DNA of 58,283 nucleotides from an uncultured Eubacterium sp. (GCA_949959185.1 CATLIX010000016.1:1-58283); one strand, 5' to 3'; counted from the stretch's first letter, positions 7,096-16,112 are shown. Made by a program: numbers and translations. Notes: generated by a model not told the origin, from the letters alone.

Positions 7096-9237
7096 TCAGA
7101 TTTTCATGGTGAGCTGGATTCTCTTTTTCTGCAAATCCACGCTCATAACTTTCACTTCCACGATATCTCCCACGCTGACTATTTCCAGCGGGTGTCTGAT
7201 ATAACGCTCCGTCATCTGGGAAATATGTACCAGTCCATCCTGATGAACGCCGATATCCACAAAGGCTCCGAAGTCAATCACATTCCGCACAGTTCCTTTG
7301 AGAATCATACCTGGAGCCAGGTCTTTCATCTCCAGCACATCATTGCGCAGAATGGGTTTGGGCATATCGTCTCTGGGGTCCCGCGCCGGCTTTTCCAGTT
7401 CTTTTACAATATCCTGCAATGTCATCTCACCCAGCTCCAGTTCTGCCGCCAGCTTTTTGTAATCTGTAATTTTTTTGGAAATTCCGGCCAGTTTCCCCTC
7501 CTGGATTTCTTCCGGCTTATAGCCCAGCCTGTCCAGCAGTTTTAATGTGGCGTCATAGCTTTCCGGATGGACGCTGGTGCCGTCCAGAGGGTTTTTCCCA
7601 TTGCTGATACGCATAAAACCTGCGCACTGTTCGTATGCTTTCGGCCCCAGTTTGGCCACCTTTAAAAGCTGTGCACGGGTCAGGAATCTGCCGTTTTCTT
7701 CCCGGTAGGCCACAATATTTCTGGCAATTACTTTTGAAATGCCGGAAATGTACTCCAGCAGGGAGGCTGAGGCGGTATTCAAATCCACGCCTACCTTATT
7801 GACGCAGTCCTCCACCACGCCCCCCAGGGCGTCGCTTAATTTTTTCTGATTCATATCATGCTGGTACTGTCCTACTCCAATGGATTTCGGGTCAATTTTC
7901 ACAAGCTCTGCCAGCGGGTCCTGGAGACGCCTTGCAATGGAGGCCGCACTTCGCTGCCCCACGTCAAAATTGGGGAATTCTTCTGTAGCCAGCTTGCTGG
8001 CGGAATATACGGAAGCTCCGGCTTCATTTACAATCACATACTGTACGGGAACCGGAAGTTCTTTTAACAAATCCACAATAATCATTTCCGATTCTCTGGA
8101 AGCAGTTCCATTGCCCACAGAAATCAGGGAAATTCCATATTTCTGAATGAGTTTTTTCAGAACTGCTTTGGATTCTTCCACTTTGTTCTGGGGGGCTGTG
8201 GGATAAATAACCGTTGTGTCCAGCACCTTTCCTGTGGAATCCACCACCGCCAGCTTACACCCGGTACGGAAGGCCGGGTCCCAGCCCAGCACTACTTTTC
8301 CCGCAATGGGCGGCTGCATCAGAAGCTGTTCCAGATTCTTTCCAAATACCCGGATAGCTCCGTCCTCCGCCCGTTCCGTCAGCTCATTGCGGATTTCCCG
8401 CTCAATGGCCGGAGCAATCAGCCGTTTGTAACTGTCTTCCGCCGCTGCTTTCAATGCAGGCGTGGTATTTGGGTTGTCTCTGGTAATTATCTTTTTCTCC
8501 AGATACTGTAAAATCCGTTCTGTGGGAGCCTCAATTTTTACAGTGAGTATTTTTTCCGATTCTCCCCGGTTCAGAGCCAGAATGCGATGGCCCGCCAGCT
8601 TTGCCAGACCCTCCTCAAATTCATAATACATCTCATAGACCGACTCTTTCTCCGGGTCTTTGGCTGTTGAGATAATTTTTCCGGTCTTCATGGTAATATC
8701 CCGGATGTATTTCCGGTAATCTGCCTCGTCGGAAATATTTTCCGCCAGAATATCCATGGCTCCGGCAATGGCATCAGCAGGAGTTTCCACCCCTTTTTCA
8801 CTGCTCACAAAAGGCTCTGCTTCCGTTTCCGGACTTTCTTTTGTCATCTGCAGCAGAATGATATTGGCCAGCGGCTCCAGTCCCTTTTCCTTTGCAATAG
8901 TCGCCCTGGTTCTCCGTTTCGGCCGGTACGGACGGTATAAATCTTCCACTGCCACCAGGGTTTCCGCAGAGAGAATCTGCTGCTTTAACTCTTCCGTCAG
9001 TTTTCCCTGTTCCTCAATGCCGGACAGTACCTGTTCTTTTTTATCCTCCAGATTGCGAAGATATGTCAGGCGTTCAAACAGATTGCGGAGCACTTCGTCA
9101 TTTAAGGCTCCGGTAGCTTCCTTCCGGTATCTGGAAATAAAAGGAATGGTATTTCCTTCGTCAATCAGTTTTACCGCAGCTTCTGCCTGCTGCCTGCGGA
9201 TGTTCAGCTCCTCCGCTAATTTTGCAATAATATCCAT
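7096..9237 (-). CDS. tex: Tex-family S1 RNA-binding protein
   Basis: Tex proteins bind nucleic acid and act in transcription or RNA processing; the exact role in Firmicutes is not settled. The 713-aa protein has the N-terminal helical region with ISRYRKEATGALND and LYRPYRPKRRTRATIAKEKGLEPLA split over residues 35-125. It then has a YqgF-like RNase H fold starting near GWDPAFRTGCKLAVVDS (about residue 320), a helix-hairpin-helix region (NTASASLLEYISGI, about 490-560) and a C-terminal S1 domain (GTVRNVIDFGAFVDIG, about 645-713). The start follows AAGGAGAG. It has its own strong promoter and a hairpin after the stop. Confidence 0.95.
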   Translation of the reverse strand: MDIIAKLAEELNIRRQQAEAAVKLIDEGNTIPFISRYRKEATGALNDEVLRNLFERLTYLRNLEDKKEQVLSGIEEQGKLTEELKQQILSAETLVAVEDLYRPYRPKRRTRATIAKEKGLEPLANIILLQMTKESPETEAEPFVSSEKGVETPADAIAGAMDILAENISDEADYRKYIRDITMKTGKIISTAKDPEKESVYEMYYEFEEGLAKLAGHRILALNRGESEKILTVKIEAPTERILQYLEKKIITRDNPNTTPALKAAAEDSYKRLIAPAIEREIRNELTERAEDGAIRVFGKNLEQLLMQPPIAGKVVLGWDPAFRTGCKLAVVDSTGKVLDTTVIYPTAPQNKVEESKAVLKKLIQKYGISLISVGNGTASRESEMIIVDLLKELPVPVQYVIVNEAGASVYSASKLATEEFPNFDVGQRSAASIARRLQDPLAELVKIDPKSIGVGQYQHDMNQKKLSDALGGVVEDCVNKVGVDLNTASASLLEYISGISKVIARNIVAYREENGRFLTRAQLLKVAKLGPKAYEQCAGFMRISNGKNPLDGTSVHPESYDATLKLLDRLGYKPEEIQEGKLAGISKKITDYKKLAAELELGEMTLQDIVKELEKPARDPRDDMPKPILRNDVLEMKDLAPGMILKGTVRNVIDFGAFVDIGVHQDGLVHISQMTERYIRHPLEIVSVGDIVEVKVMSVDLQKKRIQLTMKI

Positions 9238-9289
9238 GGGTAACTCTCCTTAATGTTTCATTCTTTATGTTTTATTCTTTTTGCTCTCC

Positions 9290-9318
9290 ATTATATCGAA
9301 TTTGCAGCAGCCTTTCAA
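9290..9318 (-). promoter_or_regulatory. Promoter of tex
   Basis: TTGAAA, a 17-base spacer and TATAAT on the minus strand, 53 bases upstream of the tex start. Confidence 0.85.
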
Positions 9319-9328
9319 GAAAATATAT

Positions 9329-9357
9329 TTGTGTTTTTCACCTGTCCATGCTACAAT
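9329..9357 (+). promoter_or_regulatory. Promoter of the DUF4190 gene
   Basis: TTGTGT, a 17-base spacer and TACAAT on the plus strand, 37 bases before the start at 9395. It is divergent from the tex promoter, with 10 bases between them. Confidence 0.65.
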
Positions 9358-9394
9358 AACAGAAGCATCCGAAAAATATGCAAGGAGGTCTGTT

Positions 9395-9769
9395 ATGGAT
9401 TACGAATCAAATAAATCTTACCTGGAGATGCGCTCCGCAGGCATGTCCGTAGCCTCTCTGGTCATGGGTATTCTGGGGCTGGTTATGAGCTGCTGCGTGT
9501 ATCCCGCCATTATTTTCGGTTCCCTTGCCATTATATTTGCCCTGCTTTCCAGAGGGGGAGAAATGCATACCAACAGTTACGCCAAAGCCGGGCTGGTCCT
9601 GGGCATTATCGGCATAATCTGCGGTTTTCTCATTTTAATGTATTCTTTCTTTACTTTAATGGTACAGTTCGGCGGTCTGGAAGGTTATTTCAATTATATC
9701 GAAGATATGATGCAGGAACTGGGATATCCCGATTCATCCAGTCCCTATGATTTTTATGATATGCTGTAA
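9395..9769 (+). CDS. DUF4190-like small membrane protein
   Basis: A 124-aa protein with two or three hydrophobic segments. The pattern MSVASLVMGILGLVMSCC, then FGSLAIIFALLSRG, then AKAGLVLGIIGIICGFL is typical of DUF4190 membrane proteins, whose function is unknown. The tail is acidic and aromatic (residues 95-124). The start at 9395 is fixed by AAGGAGGTC. The next gene begins 14 bases after the stop, so the pair is probably co-transcribed. Confidence 0.8.
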   Translation: MDYESNKSYLEMRSAGMSVASLVMGILGLVMSCCVYPAIIFGSLAIIFALLSRGGEMHTNSYAKAGLVLGIIGIICGFLILMYSFFTLMVQFGGLEGYFNYIEDMMQELGYPDSSSPYDFYDML

Positions 9770-9783
9770 AAGGAGGCAGGCAA

Positions 9784-10887
9784 ATGTTTCAGCCCACAGA
9801 ATTAATTCAGGAATATCAGAAACAGAATCCGGGAGAGGCCCGGCTGTCCGCCATCCGGCAGGCTATATGGCAGGCGGATCTGGCAAAAGACTATCCCTAT
9901 ATGCTGTATTTCCGCTGTGAATACGCCAATGCCAGCAGGGAAGCGGATACATATTTACTTCAGCTTTACCTGATTTTTCCGGAAATACTGAAAATTTTCG
10001 AAGAACAGCCGAACATTCGGATGCCGGACTGCAGTTTTATGGACGCAACGGATACGGTGCAGGACCTTTTTTCAGAAATGGTGGCCTGCGCTGACTTCTT
10101 CTATCAGATTCCGGTGGCCGATATGGAAAGATATCTGGAAAAATACAAAGAATTCTGTCTGAAATACGGTTATGCTCTGTTCTCTTATTACATGGCTTCC
10201 GCCAGGCTGTACCGGCAGATTGACGACAAAGAGCGCACCATGCAGAACCTGAAAGATTTTAAGACTCTCTGCCGGACTGAAAATCACAAAAATGCCAGCT
10301 GCCTGGATTTTATTGCAGAGCTGGCCTGCTGGTACGATGATTTGGACACGCTGCTTCGGGTGACCCGGATGCTGGAGAGAAAATTTCCGGAATCCAGCCA
10401 GCTTATCTATGAGTACGGCCGGCTTCTGTACTGTTATGCAGTACGCAGACAGGATCTGGAAGCAGCCGCGCCTTATTATGAGGGTTTGCAGCGTCTCTGC
10501 AAAAAATACCACATGAATAACCCCTACTTCGCAGATACCATGGTTTATCTGGCTATGACGGACCAGAATAAGGCCTGGAGCTTTTTTCAAAAGGAAGCGC
10601 CTGTTCAGATGCAGTCCACGGTACCGCTGGATAAAATGGAATTTTCCACCGGTGCGGAGATTATGATGCGCAGTCTGATGAAAAGCGGCAGGAAAACAGT
10701 GCGTATTTCCCTTCCGGGCAGTCAGCCCTGGCAGCGGGAAGACGACTGTTATGAGACGGAAATGCTGGCAGAATATTTCGGAAAAGAGGCCAGGGAAATT
10801 TCCGCCAGATTCGACGACCGCAACGGGAACAGTCATTCCATGGAAGAATATGACATGTTCCTCAGCGCGGCAAAAAACTGCATTTGA
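9784..10887 (+). CDS. Hypothetical helical-repeat protein
   Basis: I do not recognise a named family. The 367-aa product has no signal peptide or membrane segment. It is rich in paired amphipathic helices with aromatic and alanine spacing (for example YASARLYRQIDDKERTMQNL-like and LIYEYGRLLYCYAVRR), which resembles TPR-type scaffolds. The last 80 residues lose this pattern. AGGAGG is 7-8 bases ahead of the ATG. It is coupled to the DUF4190 gene and ends at a large hairpin shared with the convergent DUF975 gene. Confidence 0.7.
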   Translation: MFQPTELIQEYQKQNPGEARLSAIRQAIWQADLAKDYPYMLYFRCEYANASREADTYLLQLYLIFPEILKIFEEQPNIRMPDCSFMDATDTVQDLFSEMVACADFFYQIPVADMERYLEKYKEFCLKYGYALFSYYMASARLYRQIDDKERTMQNLKDFKTLCRTENHKNASCLDFIAELACWYDDLDTLLRVTRMLERKFPESSQLIYEYGRLLYCYAVRRQDLEAAAPYYEGLQRLCKKYHMNNPYFADTMVYLAMTDQNKAWSFFQKEAPVQMQSTVPLDKMEFSTGAEIMMRSLMKSGRKTVRISLPGSQPWQREDDCYETEMLAEYFGKEAREISARFDDRNGNSHSMEEYDMFLSAAKNCI

Positions 10888-10894
10888 AAAAGTA

Positions 10895-10944
10895 CAGGTG
10901 CTGTCGCAATATTGTATATAAGCTGCATTTTGCGACAGCACCTG
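10895..10944. terminator. Shared hairpin between convergent genes
   Basis: 14-bp perfect arms CAGGTGCTGTCGCA/TGCGACAGCACCTG separated by 22 bases, 7 bases after one stop codon and 3 bases before the other. No long U tract on either strand; it most likely separates the two transcripts. Confidence 0.6.
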
Positions 10945-10947
10945 ATT

Positions 10948-11703
10948 CTATTCGAAAAATTCGGCACCTGATTCTGATTTTTCCATCCGGTCCAGTTCTC
11001 CCGTTACATCCAGATAAAAATTGATCATGGTCTGATTCATATAAGGTGTAATCCAGAGCATTCCCAGCCCGCAGGAACACATGCCCAGCAGGCTCCATCC
11101 GATAAAGGTCAGATACAGATAAAACATCCGGCCTTTATTTCCATCCATCAGACGGCTGCTCTCCCGGAGAGCCTCCAATGCTCCCATCCGGGTGTTGTCC
11201 ACCAGCAGAAAGAACGTCAGATTAAAGCGCAGGACTATCGGTATCAGAATCACGGTCCCCGCCAGATACAGAACAAATCCAATGATATTTGCCAGTACAC
11301 TCCCCTGCAGAATTCCTACGGACCAGCAGATACTTCCCGGCAGAACGCAGAGCAAATCAATTCCGAATATCATCAGGGTGGCCAGAATATAGCGGTCCGG
11401 CCTTCTGGTAAATTCTCCAAACAGCATACCAAGCTCCGAATCCTGATTCCGCGCAAATCCCAGAAGCATTCTGGTAATTCCGCACTGCATAATCATGACA
11501 ATAACATGCACAAACAGCACTGCCAGCATATATGCGATAAACTGCACCGTTCCCCCTCCGCTGAACAGAAACAGCACATAAAAGGGTATCAGAACCGCCG
11601 TTGCAATCAGGCTCATCAACAGTGTCGCCCCAATGGCCAGCCCCCAGTGGCCTGTCAGTTTCTCCCTTGCCAGTCTTTTTAATTCCGCTGATGTTCGTTC
11701 CAT
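10948..11703 (-). CDS. DUF975 family membrane protein
   Basis: A 251-aa polytopic protein with about five or six hydrophobic segments. It opens with the family signature RTSAELKRLAREKLTGHWGLA and contains RFNLTFFLLVDN and MGALEALRESSRLMDGNKGRMF, as DUF975 proteins do. No function is established. AGGAAGAT precedes the start. It lies 83 bases downstream of the LRR surface protein gene on the same strand and may be read with it. Confidence 0.85.
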   Translation of the reverse strand: MERTSAELKRLAREKLTGHWGLAIGATLLMSLIATAVLIPFYVLFLFSGGGTVQFIAYMLAVLFVHVIVMIMQCGITRMLLGFARNQDSELGMLFGEFTRRPDRYILATLMIFGIDLLCVLPGSICWSVGILQGSVLANIIGFVLYLAGTVILIPIVLRFNLTFFLLVDNTRMGALEALRESSRLMDGNKGRMFYLYLTFIGWSLLGMCSCGLGMLWITPYMNQTMINFYLDVTGELDRMEKSESGAEFFE

Positions 11704-11786
11704 ATCTTCCTACGCTCCATTTCTGTTTTCTTATCACTGTGATTTCATTATTTACCCGTTTCTGCCGGGTACGTCGTTAATTTCTG

Positions 11787-14468
11787 CTATTTTCTGCCCT
11801 TTTTCCACTGAGCATATAAAGTAACTGTTTTTCCGTTTTTACTGGTCAGATTCTTCACAGAGCCTTTGTTTTTATAAGAAGTTCCCTTTCCGTTCTTTCT
11901 GGTATTCCATCCCTGAAAAACGTATCCCTTTCTTACATATTTATTCTTTCTCAGAGTGTATTTCACTCCCATACCGCAAAGCATTGGCTCCATACTTCCG
12001 GATGTGGCCCCATTGCCTTTAAATTTAATCCGGTACGACTTTTTACAAATATCTACCTGACGCCCGTACCACCTGAACTTCCCGTCTTCTTTCAGGCCGA
12101 TTTTTCCGGCGGAAAGGGGCGTAATTACAACGGTCTTTTTCAGTTTTTTCGGATTGTATATGATAAAGGCCCGCTCTCCCACCTTTTTCAGCGCAGACGG
12201 CAGTGCAACGGTTTGCAGGGACGTACAGTCACTGAATGCATGGCTTCCCAGAGCAGATACTTTTGTTTTGGACAAATCCACTTCCCGCAGGGCTTTACAA
12301 TCGCCGAAAGCTGAGGTTTCTATCCGTTTCAGGGTTTTGGGCATATACACGGTTTGCAGGGACGTACATCCGTAAAAGGCGTTTTTCCCAATCTTTGACA
12401 GCTTTGTCTTCGACAGGGATACCTTTTGCAACGCGGTACATTCTCCAAACGCAAACTCCTCTATCTTTTTGAGATGTTCCGGCATGGTGATATTTTTTAA
12501 CGAAGGGCAACTGTAAAATGCGCATTCTCCCAGGGTTTCCACCGTAGAGGGTAACTTTATTGTTTTTAACCTGGGAAGCCATCCAAAAGTTCTGTCATCC
12601 ACCTTTGTCAGTACGGATTCGGACAAATCCACCTCCGACAATTTTTTACATCCGGAAAACACATTTTTATGCAGCTTTGTCAGCGTAGCCGGCGTTTTCA
12701 CAGACCGCAGGCCGCTGCAGCCATTCAGGGTCCCCTCTTTCAGTTCCGTTATCCGGGTAGCGGATAAATCCAGCTTTTTCAGGGAACTGCAGCCTGCAAA
12801 TACGCTGTCCTCTATTTCTTTCAGCGTTCCCGGAAACTTTACTGTCTGCAGCTTTTCACACTCATAAAAAGTATGCATTTCCAGTTTTTCCAGGGAAAGG
12901 GCAGACAAATCCAGCTCCTCCAACACAGAATTTTCCCATAATTTATAATGGGAAACTTTCGTCACTTCAAAGCCGGCAAAGCTGCTCACACATTTTACCT
13001 TTGGCACCCTGGCTCCTGAAAAAGAATAATACCAGTTACAGTTTTTCCACAGCACCTCATCCTGTTCTGTCTCCAGGGTATAATAAGCTGAATTCTCCAC
13101 TCCGTCCAGCAGTCCGTCTACTCCATATACTTCGTGGTTAGATAATTCTGCGATTTCCTCCGGTGTTAAATCAAAGCGGCTGAAACCGTAGCCGCCATAT
13201 TCCCAGATTCCGTCTACCGTATAGCGGTTCCAGCTGCACCAGGTAGTATCCAGAAAAATCCACTTTTTCTGATTGCTGTCGTAAGCGGCATTATAGGCGT
13301 GATCTTCCCCTCCTATATACATACATGGAATCCCCGCCGCATTCATAAGCGTCCGGGTCAGAAGGGCGTAACCGCTGCAAACCGTCCGTCTCTGTATATA
13401 TACATCATAAGGCCTGATGTAGAGTATGTCACTGACTTTTTCATACCAGGGATAGTCATAGTAAGTCCTGTCCGATACAAAAGCAGTGATTGCTCTGATT
13501 TTCTCATAATCGCTGACACAGCCTGCGACAGCCCCTGCAGCCGCCTGCTGCAGCTCCAGGTACTGAGCTTCTGTCATATCCTTTCTCTCCGGGTCTTCCA
13601 GAAAATACGCCGGGTCTGCATGGGTATTGATGATATCCCAGGCCTTTTTCTCAGCAGTAATCATGGCCTCGTCCGCCACCGCCCGGTAACTTACAACTGC
13701 AACGCCATAAGAGGAAAAATGTTCCGCCTGAAAAACAATCCTGTTTTCTTCTGTCACAACATGGTCTGATATAAGTTCTGTGCCCTGTGTTTCTGACTCA
13801 GAATTCCTCCCTCTTATGTTTGGGGAAGTCCGTTCCGGGGCTTCTGATTCGCCGGAGAGATGAAACAGGCCCACAGCCTTCATTTCATCTTCCAGCGCAG
13901 GCTGTAAATCTATATTTTCGATGGCCATCTGAACGGTCTGGTTTTCTCCCGGTTCAAAAATTTGCGGATTTCCCTCTGAATCCGTATATGTAATAGTCAC
14001 ATCAAAGAAATATTGCTGTTCCAGGGAAGGCTGCAGCTTTGCATACATGTCAAAAACGGAACGCTCCTTTTTCTGACGCTCCCGCTCCTCCAGTTTCCGG
14101 AACATAACATCTTCCATCTGTCTGACGTCTTCTTCCGGCACAGGCGTAATCTGAATCTGGGCGTCTTTTGGAACAACACCTGCCTCTGCAGACAGGGTGA
14201 CTCTGACTCCCTGCTGAGGAAATTCCTGCGTACAGGAAAAAGCAGGGTTTTCCAGGAGACTTTTTTCAGTATATTTTTCTTTCTGCTGCAATTTATCCTG
14301 TTCCTGAAGGGGCATTTCCGCCTCTGTTTTATCTGCCTGCTTACGGTTCACATCCTGCTGCAGTTCTTCCTGAATTTTCTGTTCCCCTTCATCGGCCAGT
14401 ACCTGAAGGGGCATTCCTGCCAGAAGCAGGCAGAGACACAGGAACCATACCGTAATTCTTTTTTTCAT
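11787..14468 (-). CDS. Secreted BspA-type LRR protein with transglutaminase-like domain
   Basis: An 893-aa surface protein. A signal peptide (residues 1-25, ending LQVLADE) is followed by a Q/E/K-rich stretch. About residues 360-420 form a transglutaminase-like core with the Cys in RRTVCSGYALL, the His in GGEDHAYNA and the Asp in WIFLDTTW. From about 500 to 790 there are BspA-type leucine-rich repeats (LKEIEDSVFAGCSSLKKLDL and kin). The C-terminus is an InlB-like repeat (GYVFQGWNTRKNGKGTSY, then TLYAQW). No sortase motif is seen. It is the third gene after the SprA-like and PepSY genes. The enzyme substrate is unknown; peptide cleavage or crosslinking at the surface is possible. Confidence 0.88.
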   Translation of the reverse strand: MKKRITVWFLCLCLLLAGMPLQVLADEGEQKIQEELQQDVNRKQADKTEAEMPLQEQDKLQQKEKYTEKSLLENPAFSCTQEFPQQGVRVTLSAEAGVVPKDAQIQITPVPEEDVRQMEDVMFRKLEERERQKKERSVFDMYAKLQPSLEQQYFFDVTITYTDSEGNPQIFEPGENQTVQMAIENIDLQPALEDEMKAVGLFHLSGESEAPERTSPNIRGRNSESETQGTELISDHVVTEENRIVFQAEHFSSYGVAVVSYRAVADEAMITAEKKAWDIINTHADPAYFLEDPERKDMTEAQYLELQQAAAGAVAGCVSDYEKIRAITAFVSDRTYYDYPWYEKVSDILYIRPYDVYIQRRTVCSGYALLTRTLMNAAGIPCMYIGGEDHAYNAAYDSNQKKWIFLDTTWCSWNRYTVDGIWEYGGYGFSRFDLTPEEIAELSNHEVYGVDGLLDGVENSAYYTLETEQDEVLWKNCNWYYSFSGARVPKVKCVSSFAGFEVTKVSHYKLWENSVLEELDLSALSLEKLEMHTFYECEKLQTVKFPGTLKEIEDSVFAGCSSLKKLDLSATRITELKEGTLNGCSGLRSVKTPATLTKLHKNVFSGCKKLSEVDLSESVLTKVDDRTFGWLPRLKTIKLPSTVETLGECAFYSCPSLKNITMPEHLKKIEEFAFGECTALQKVSLSKTKLSKIGKNAFYGCTSLQTVYMPKTLKRIETSAFGDCKALREVDLSKTKVSALGSHAFSDCTSLQTVALPSALKKVGERAFIIYNPKKLKKTVVITPLSAGKIGLKEDGKFRWYGRQVDICKKSYRIKFKGNGATSGSMEPMLCGMGVKYTLRKNKYVRKGYVFQGWNTRKNGKGTSYKNKGSVKNLTSKNGKTVTLYAQWKKGRK

Positions 14469-14504
14469 ATTTCCCCACCCCCTGATATTTCCTTATTTAT
14501 ACAA

Positions 14505-14571
14505 TTTCGCACCTGCACGGAAGCAGTCGTACATGCTCTGCATTACAACTTACTTCCGCACCAGTGCGAAA
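14505..14571. repeat. Imperfect 67-bp palindrome between PepSY and LRR genes
   Basis: 19-base terminal arms (14505-14523 and 14553-14571) match at 15 positions, beginning TTTCGCAC. It sits in the 124-base gap between two same-strand genes and lacks a U tract. It may be a small mobile hairpin or a processing site. Confidence 0.45.
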
Positions 14572-14591
14572 CACGTCTTTCATGGTAATAT

Positions 14592-15326
14592 TTAATCTCT
14601 GTAATCCTGATCAAAATCCAGTATTTCCCCTGTTACTGCATGAATTTCAATGTCATATTCAAATTCATCTTTGATCAGTTCCACGTCATAAAGGGGTACT
14701 CCGTCGTCTTTGTCAAATTCCACCTTGATTACCGTTGCGCCGGGTACCTTCGACAGGGCGATCTGTTTTGCCTTTTCAGCCCCAATATAGTTATTGTTAC
14801 TCTGTTTGGGCTTGATTTCCTCTTTCCATTCATACCCAATCAGTTCACGGGTTCTTGCATGATATTCCAGTTCATACTTCTTATTCCCTTTTTTCATCTT
14901 AACCTTATACTGGTCAATCCCATCGTCATATTTCAGACGGATACTGGTGATGGATGCGCCGGGAACTTTCTTCTGTGCAAGGCTCCTGCATTTGCTCTCG
15001 CTCATTTTTTTCTTCCTGCTGGAACGGTCGAGCTTATGCTGTTCCCATCCATACTCAATCAGCTTTCCGTCGGAAGCCCGGTAAGTAAGATTATATTCCT
15101 TGGTGCCTTTTACCATTTCAATTTCATAAATCAGCACTCCCTTTTCATAATCTTTGTCTGATTCTACTATGGTTGCATTTTTCACTTTTTTCCTGGCCAG
15201 CTTCTCCGCCTCTTTCATACTGTTGATTTTCTTCGCATATACACTATGCGGAGTTGCCAGAACCCCCACGGAAACAAAACAGAACATCAGAAGAAGCATA
15301 GCTGCCATTTTACGTTTCTTCGCCAT
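14592..15326 (-). CDS. Secreted protein with three PepSY domains
   Basis: A 244-aa product: signal peptide (residues 1-31) and three consecutive PepSY-type units at about 33-95, 105-170 and 180-240. Each has the pattern A...A..KVPGA followed by Y.V...K...Y.LEY.A.TGE, for example KAKQIALSKVPGATVIKVEF and IEIHAVTGEILDFD. PepSY domains are thought to inhibit or chaperone peptidases. The neighbour upstream is a putative metalloprotease, which fits that idea but does not prove it. The start at 15326 has AAAGGAGG 8 bases upstream, favouring it over an ATG at 15353. Confidence 0.87.
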   Translation of the reverse strand: MAKKRKMAAMLLLMFCFVSVGVLATPHSVYAKKINSMKEAEKLARKKVKNATIVESDKDYEKGVLIYEIEMVKGTKEYNLTYRASDGKLIEYGWEQHKLDRSSRKKKMSESKCRSLAQKKVPGASITSIRLKYDDGIDQYKVKMKKGNKKYELEYHARTRELIGYEWKEEIKPKQSNNNYIGAEKAKQIALSKVPGATVIKVEFDKDDGVPLYDVELIKDEFEYDIEIHAVTGEILDFDQDYRD

Positions 15327-15359
15327 AATGAAAACCTCCTTTGTCATCTTCACACTGGT

Positions 15360-15920
15360 TTATGCTGCATAATCAATATTTTTCCCTTTTGCGTCCTCTC
15401 CTCCCAGTATTTTCCGGCTCTTTTCATAGGGATCTGCCGGATATTTGATACTGGTGGAGGTTGTTCCCCCGGACACATAGGTCTTCCCGCATTCCGGACA
15501 GACCGATGTATGAATACTCACAGAAGCCCTGACCACTTTCCCGTCATTCTGGGCCGCCTTTGTATATGCATTGGAAACATGCTCTCCCTCGTGAGCCCGC
15601 ACTGCACTGCCTGCCGCCTCAGGAGAAATATGAGCTGCCGCCTTAAAGGAAACATTTTCATTGGAGCCGTCCTGATACCTGCGCTTTGCACAGGTCTGGC
15701 ATTTCTCTCCGTTTTTTTTCACGGAATCGTCTTCGCTTTCCCGATCCCAGTATACACCGTCCGCTTCATAATTTCTTCCGGTTCTGCCCGCTCCGGACAT
15801 TCCGGTGTTCCCCATATTTTCACTGCTTTTCTGAATTCCGTTCCTTCCATCCCGGTTACTGTCATAATTTCCATAATTATTATAACCGTAACCGCCGATT
15901 CCTCCGATTGCTCCTGCCAT
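15360..15920 (-). CDS. Putative SprA-related metalloprotease
   Basis: A 186-aa protein without a signal peptide. Residues 1-70 are Gly/Asn/Tyr-rich and probably disordered. Residues 74-115 contain CQTCAKRRYQDGSNE, then AHISPEAAGSAVRAHEGEHV, where HEGEH (110-114) fits the HExxH zinc-protease motif. A later CPEC (141-144) suggests a second metal site. This matches the SprA-related putative metalloprotease family as I recall it; activity has not been shown to my knowledge. It is the first gene of an operon with the PepSY and LRR genes, behind a long repeat-bearing leader. Substrate unknown. Confidence 0.75.
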   Translation of the reverse strand: MAGAIGGIGGYGYNNYGNYDSNRDGRNGIQKSSENMGNTGMSGAGRTGRNYEADGVYWDRESEDDSVKKNGEKCQTCAKRRYQDGSNENVSFKAAAHISPEAAGSAVRAHEGEHVSNAYTKAAQNDGKVVRASVSIHTSVCPECGKTYVSGGTTSTSIKYPADPYEKSRKILGGEDAKGKNIDYAA

Positions 15921-16000
15921 ATAAACACCTCTCTTTCACTCCGTTTTTGTAAACCGCTGCGCGGTACATAACTTTTTCGTACTCAGGAGCCCTCCTGGCT

Positions 16001-16110
16001 GCCTTCAGGTCTCTTCCCAACTGCCTTCAGGTCTCCTCCCAACTGCCTTCAGGTCTCCTCCCAACTGCCTTCAGGTCTCCTCCCAACTTCGTTGGGTCCC
16101 TCCTCAAGGC
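16001..16110 (-). repeat. Tandem 22-bp array with closing arm (purine-rich element, expanded copy)
   Basis: Four 22-bp units (16001-16022, 16023-16044, 16045-16066, 16067-16088) follow one another without spacers; the first differs by one base. They are closed by a related 22-base arm at 16089-16110. On the minus strand each unit reads AGTTGGGAGGAGACCTGAAG plus GC, and the closing arm starts GCCTTGAGGAGGGACCC. Arm and adjacent unit form the same 44-nt two-stem element as at 34828-34871. The array lies in the 5' leader of the SprA-like gene. Confidence 0.85.
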
Positions 16111-16112
16111 AT

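Noticed and set aside
10072-10941. Long minus-strand open frame of 289 codons
   Set aside because: It is the antisense of the plus-strand helical-repeat gene, lacks a ribosome binding site and has low-complexity His/Phe-rich sequence typical of shadow frames.
16001-16110. Tandem 22-bp repeats as a CRISPR array
   Set aside because: The units are contiguous with no unique spacers, and no cas gene is present. They match half of a dispersed hairpin element.
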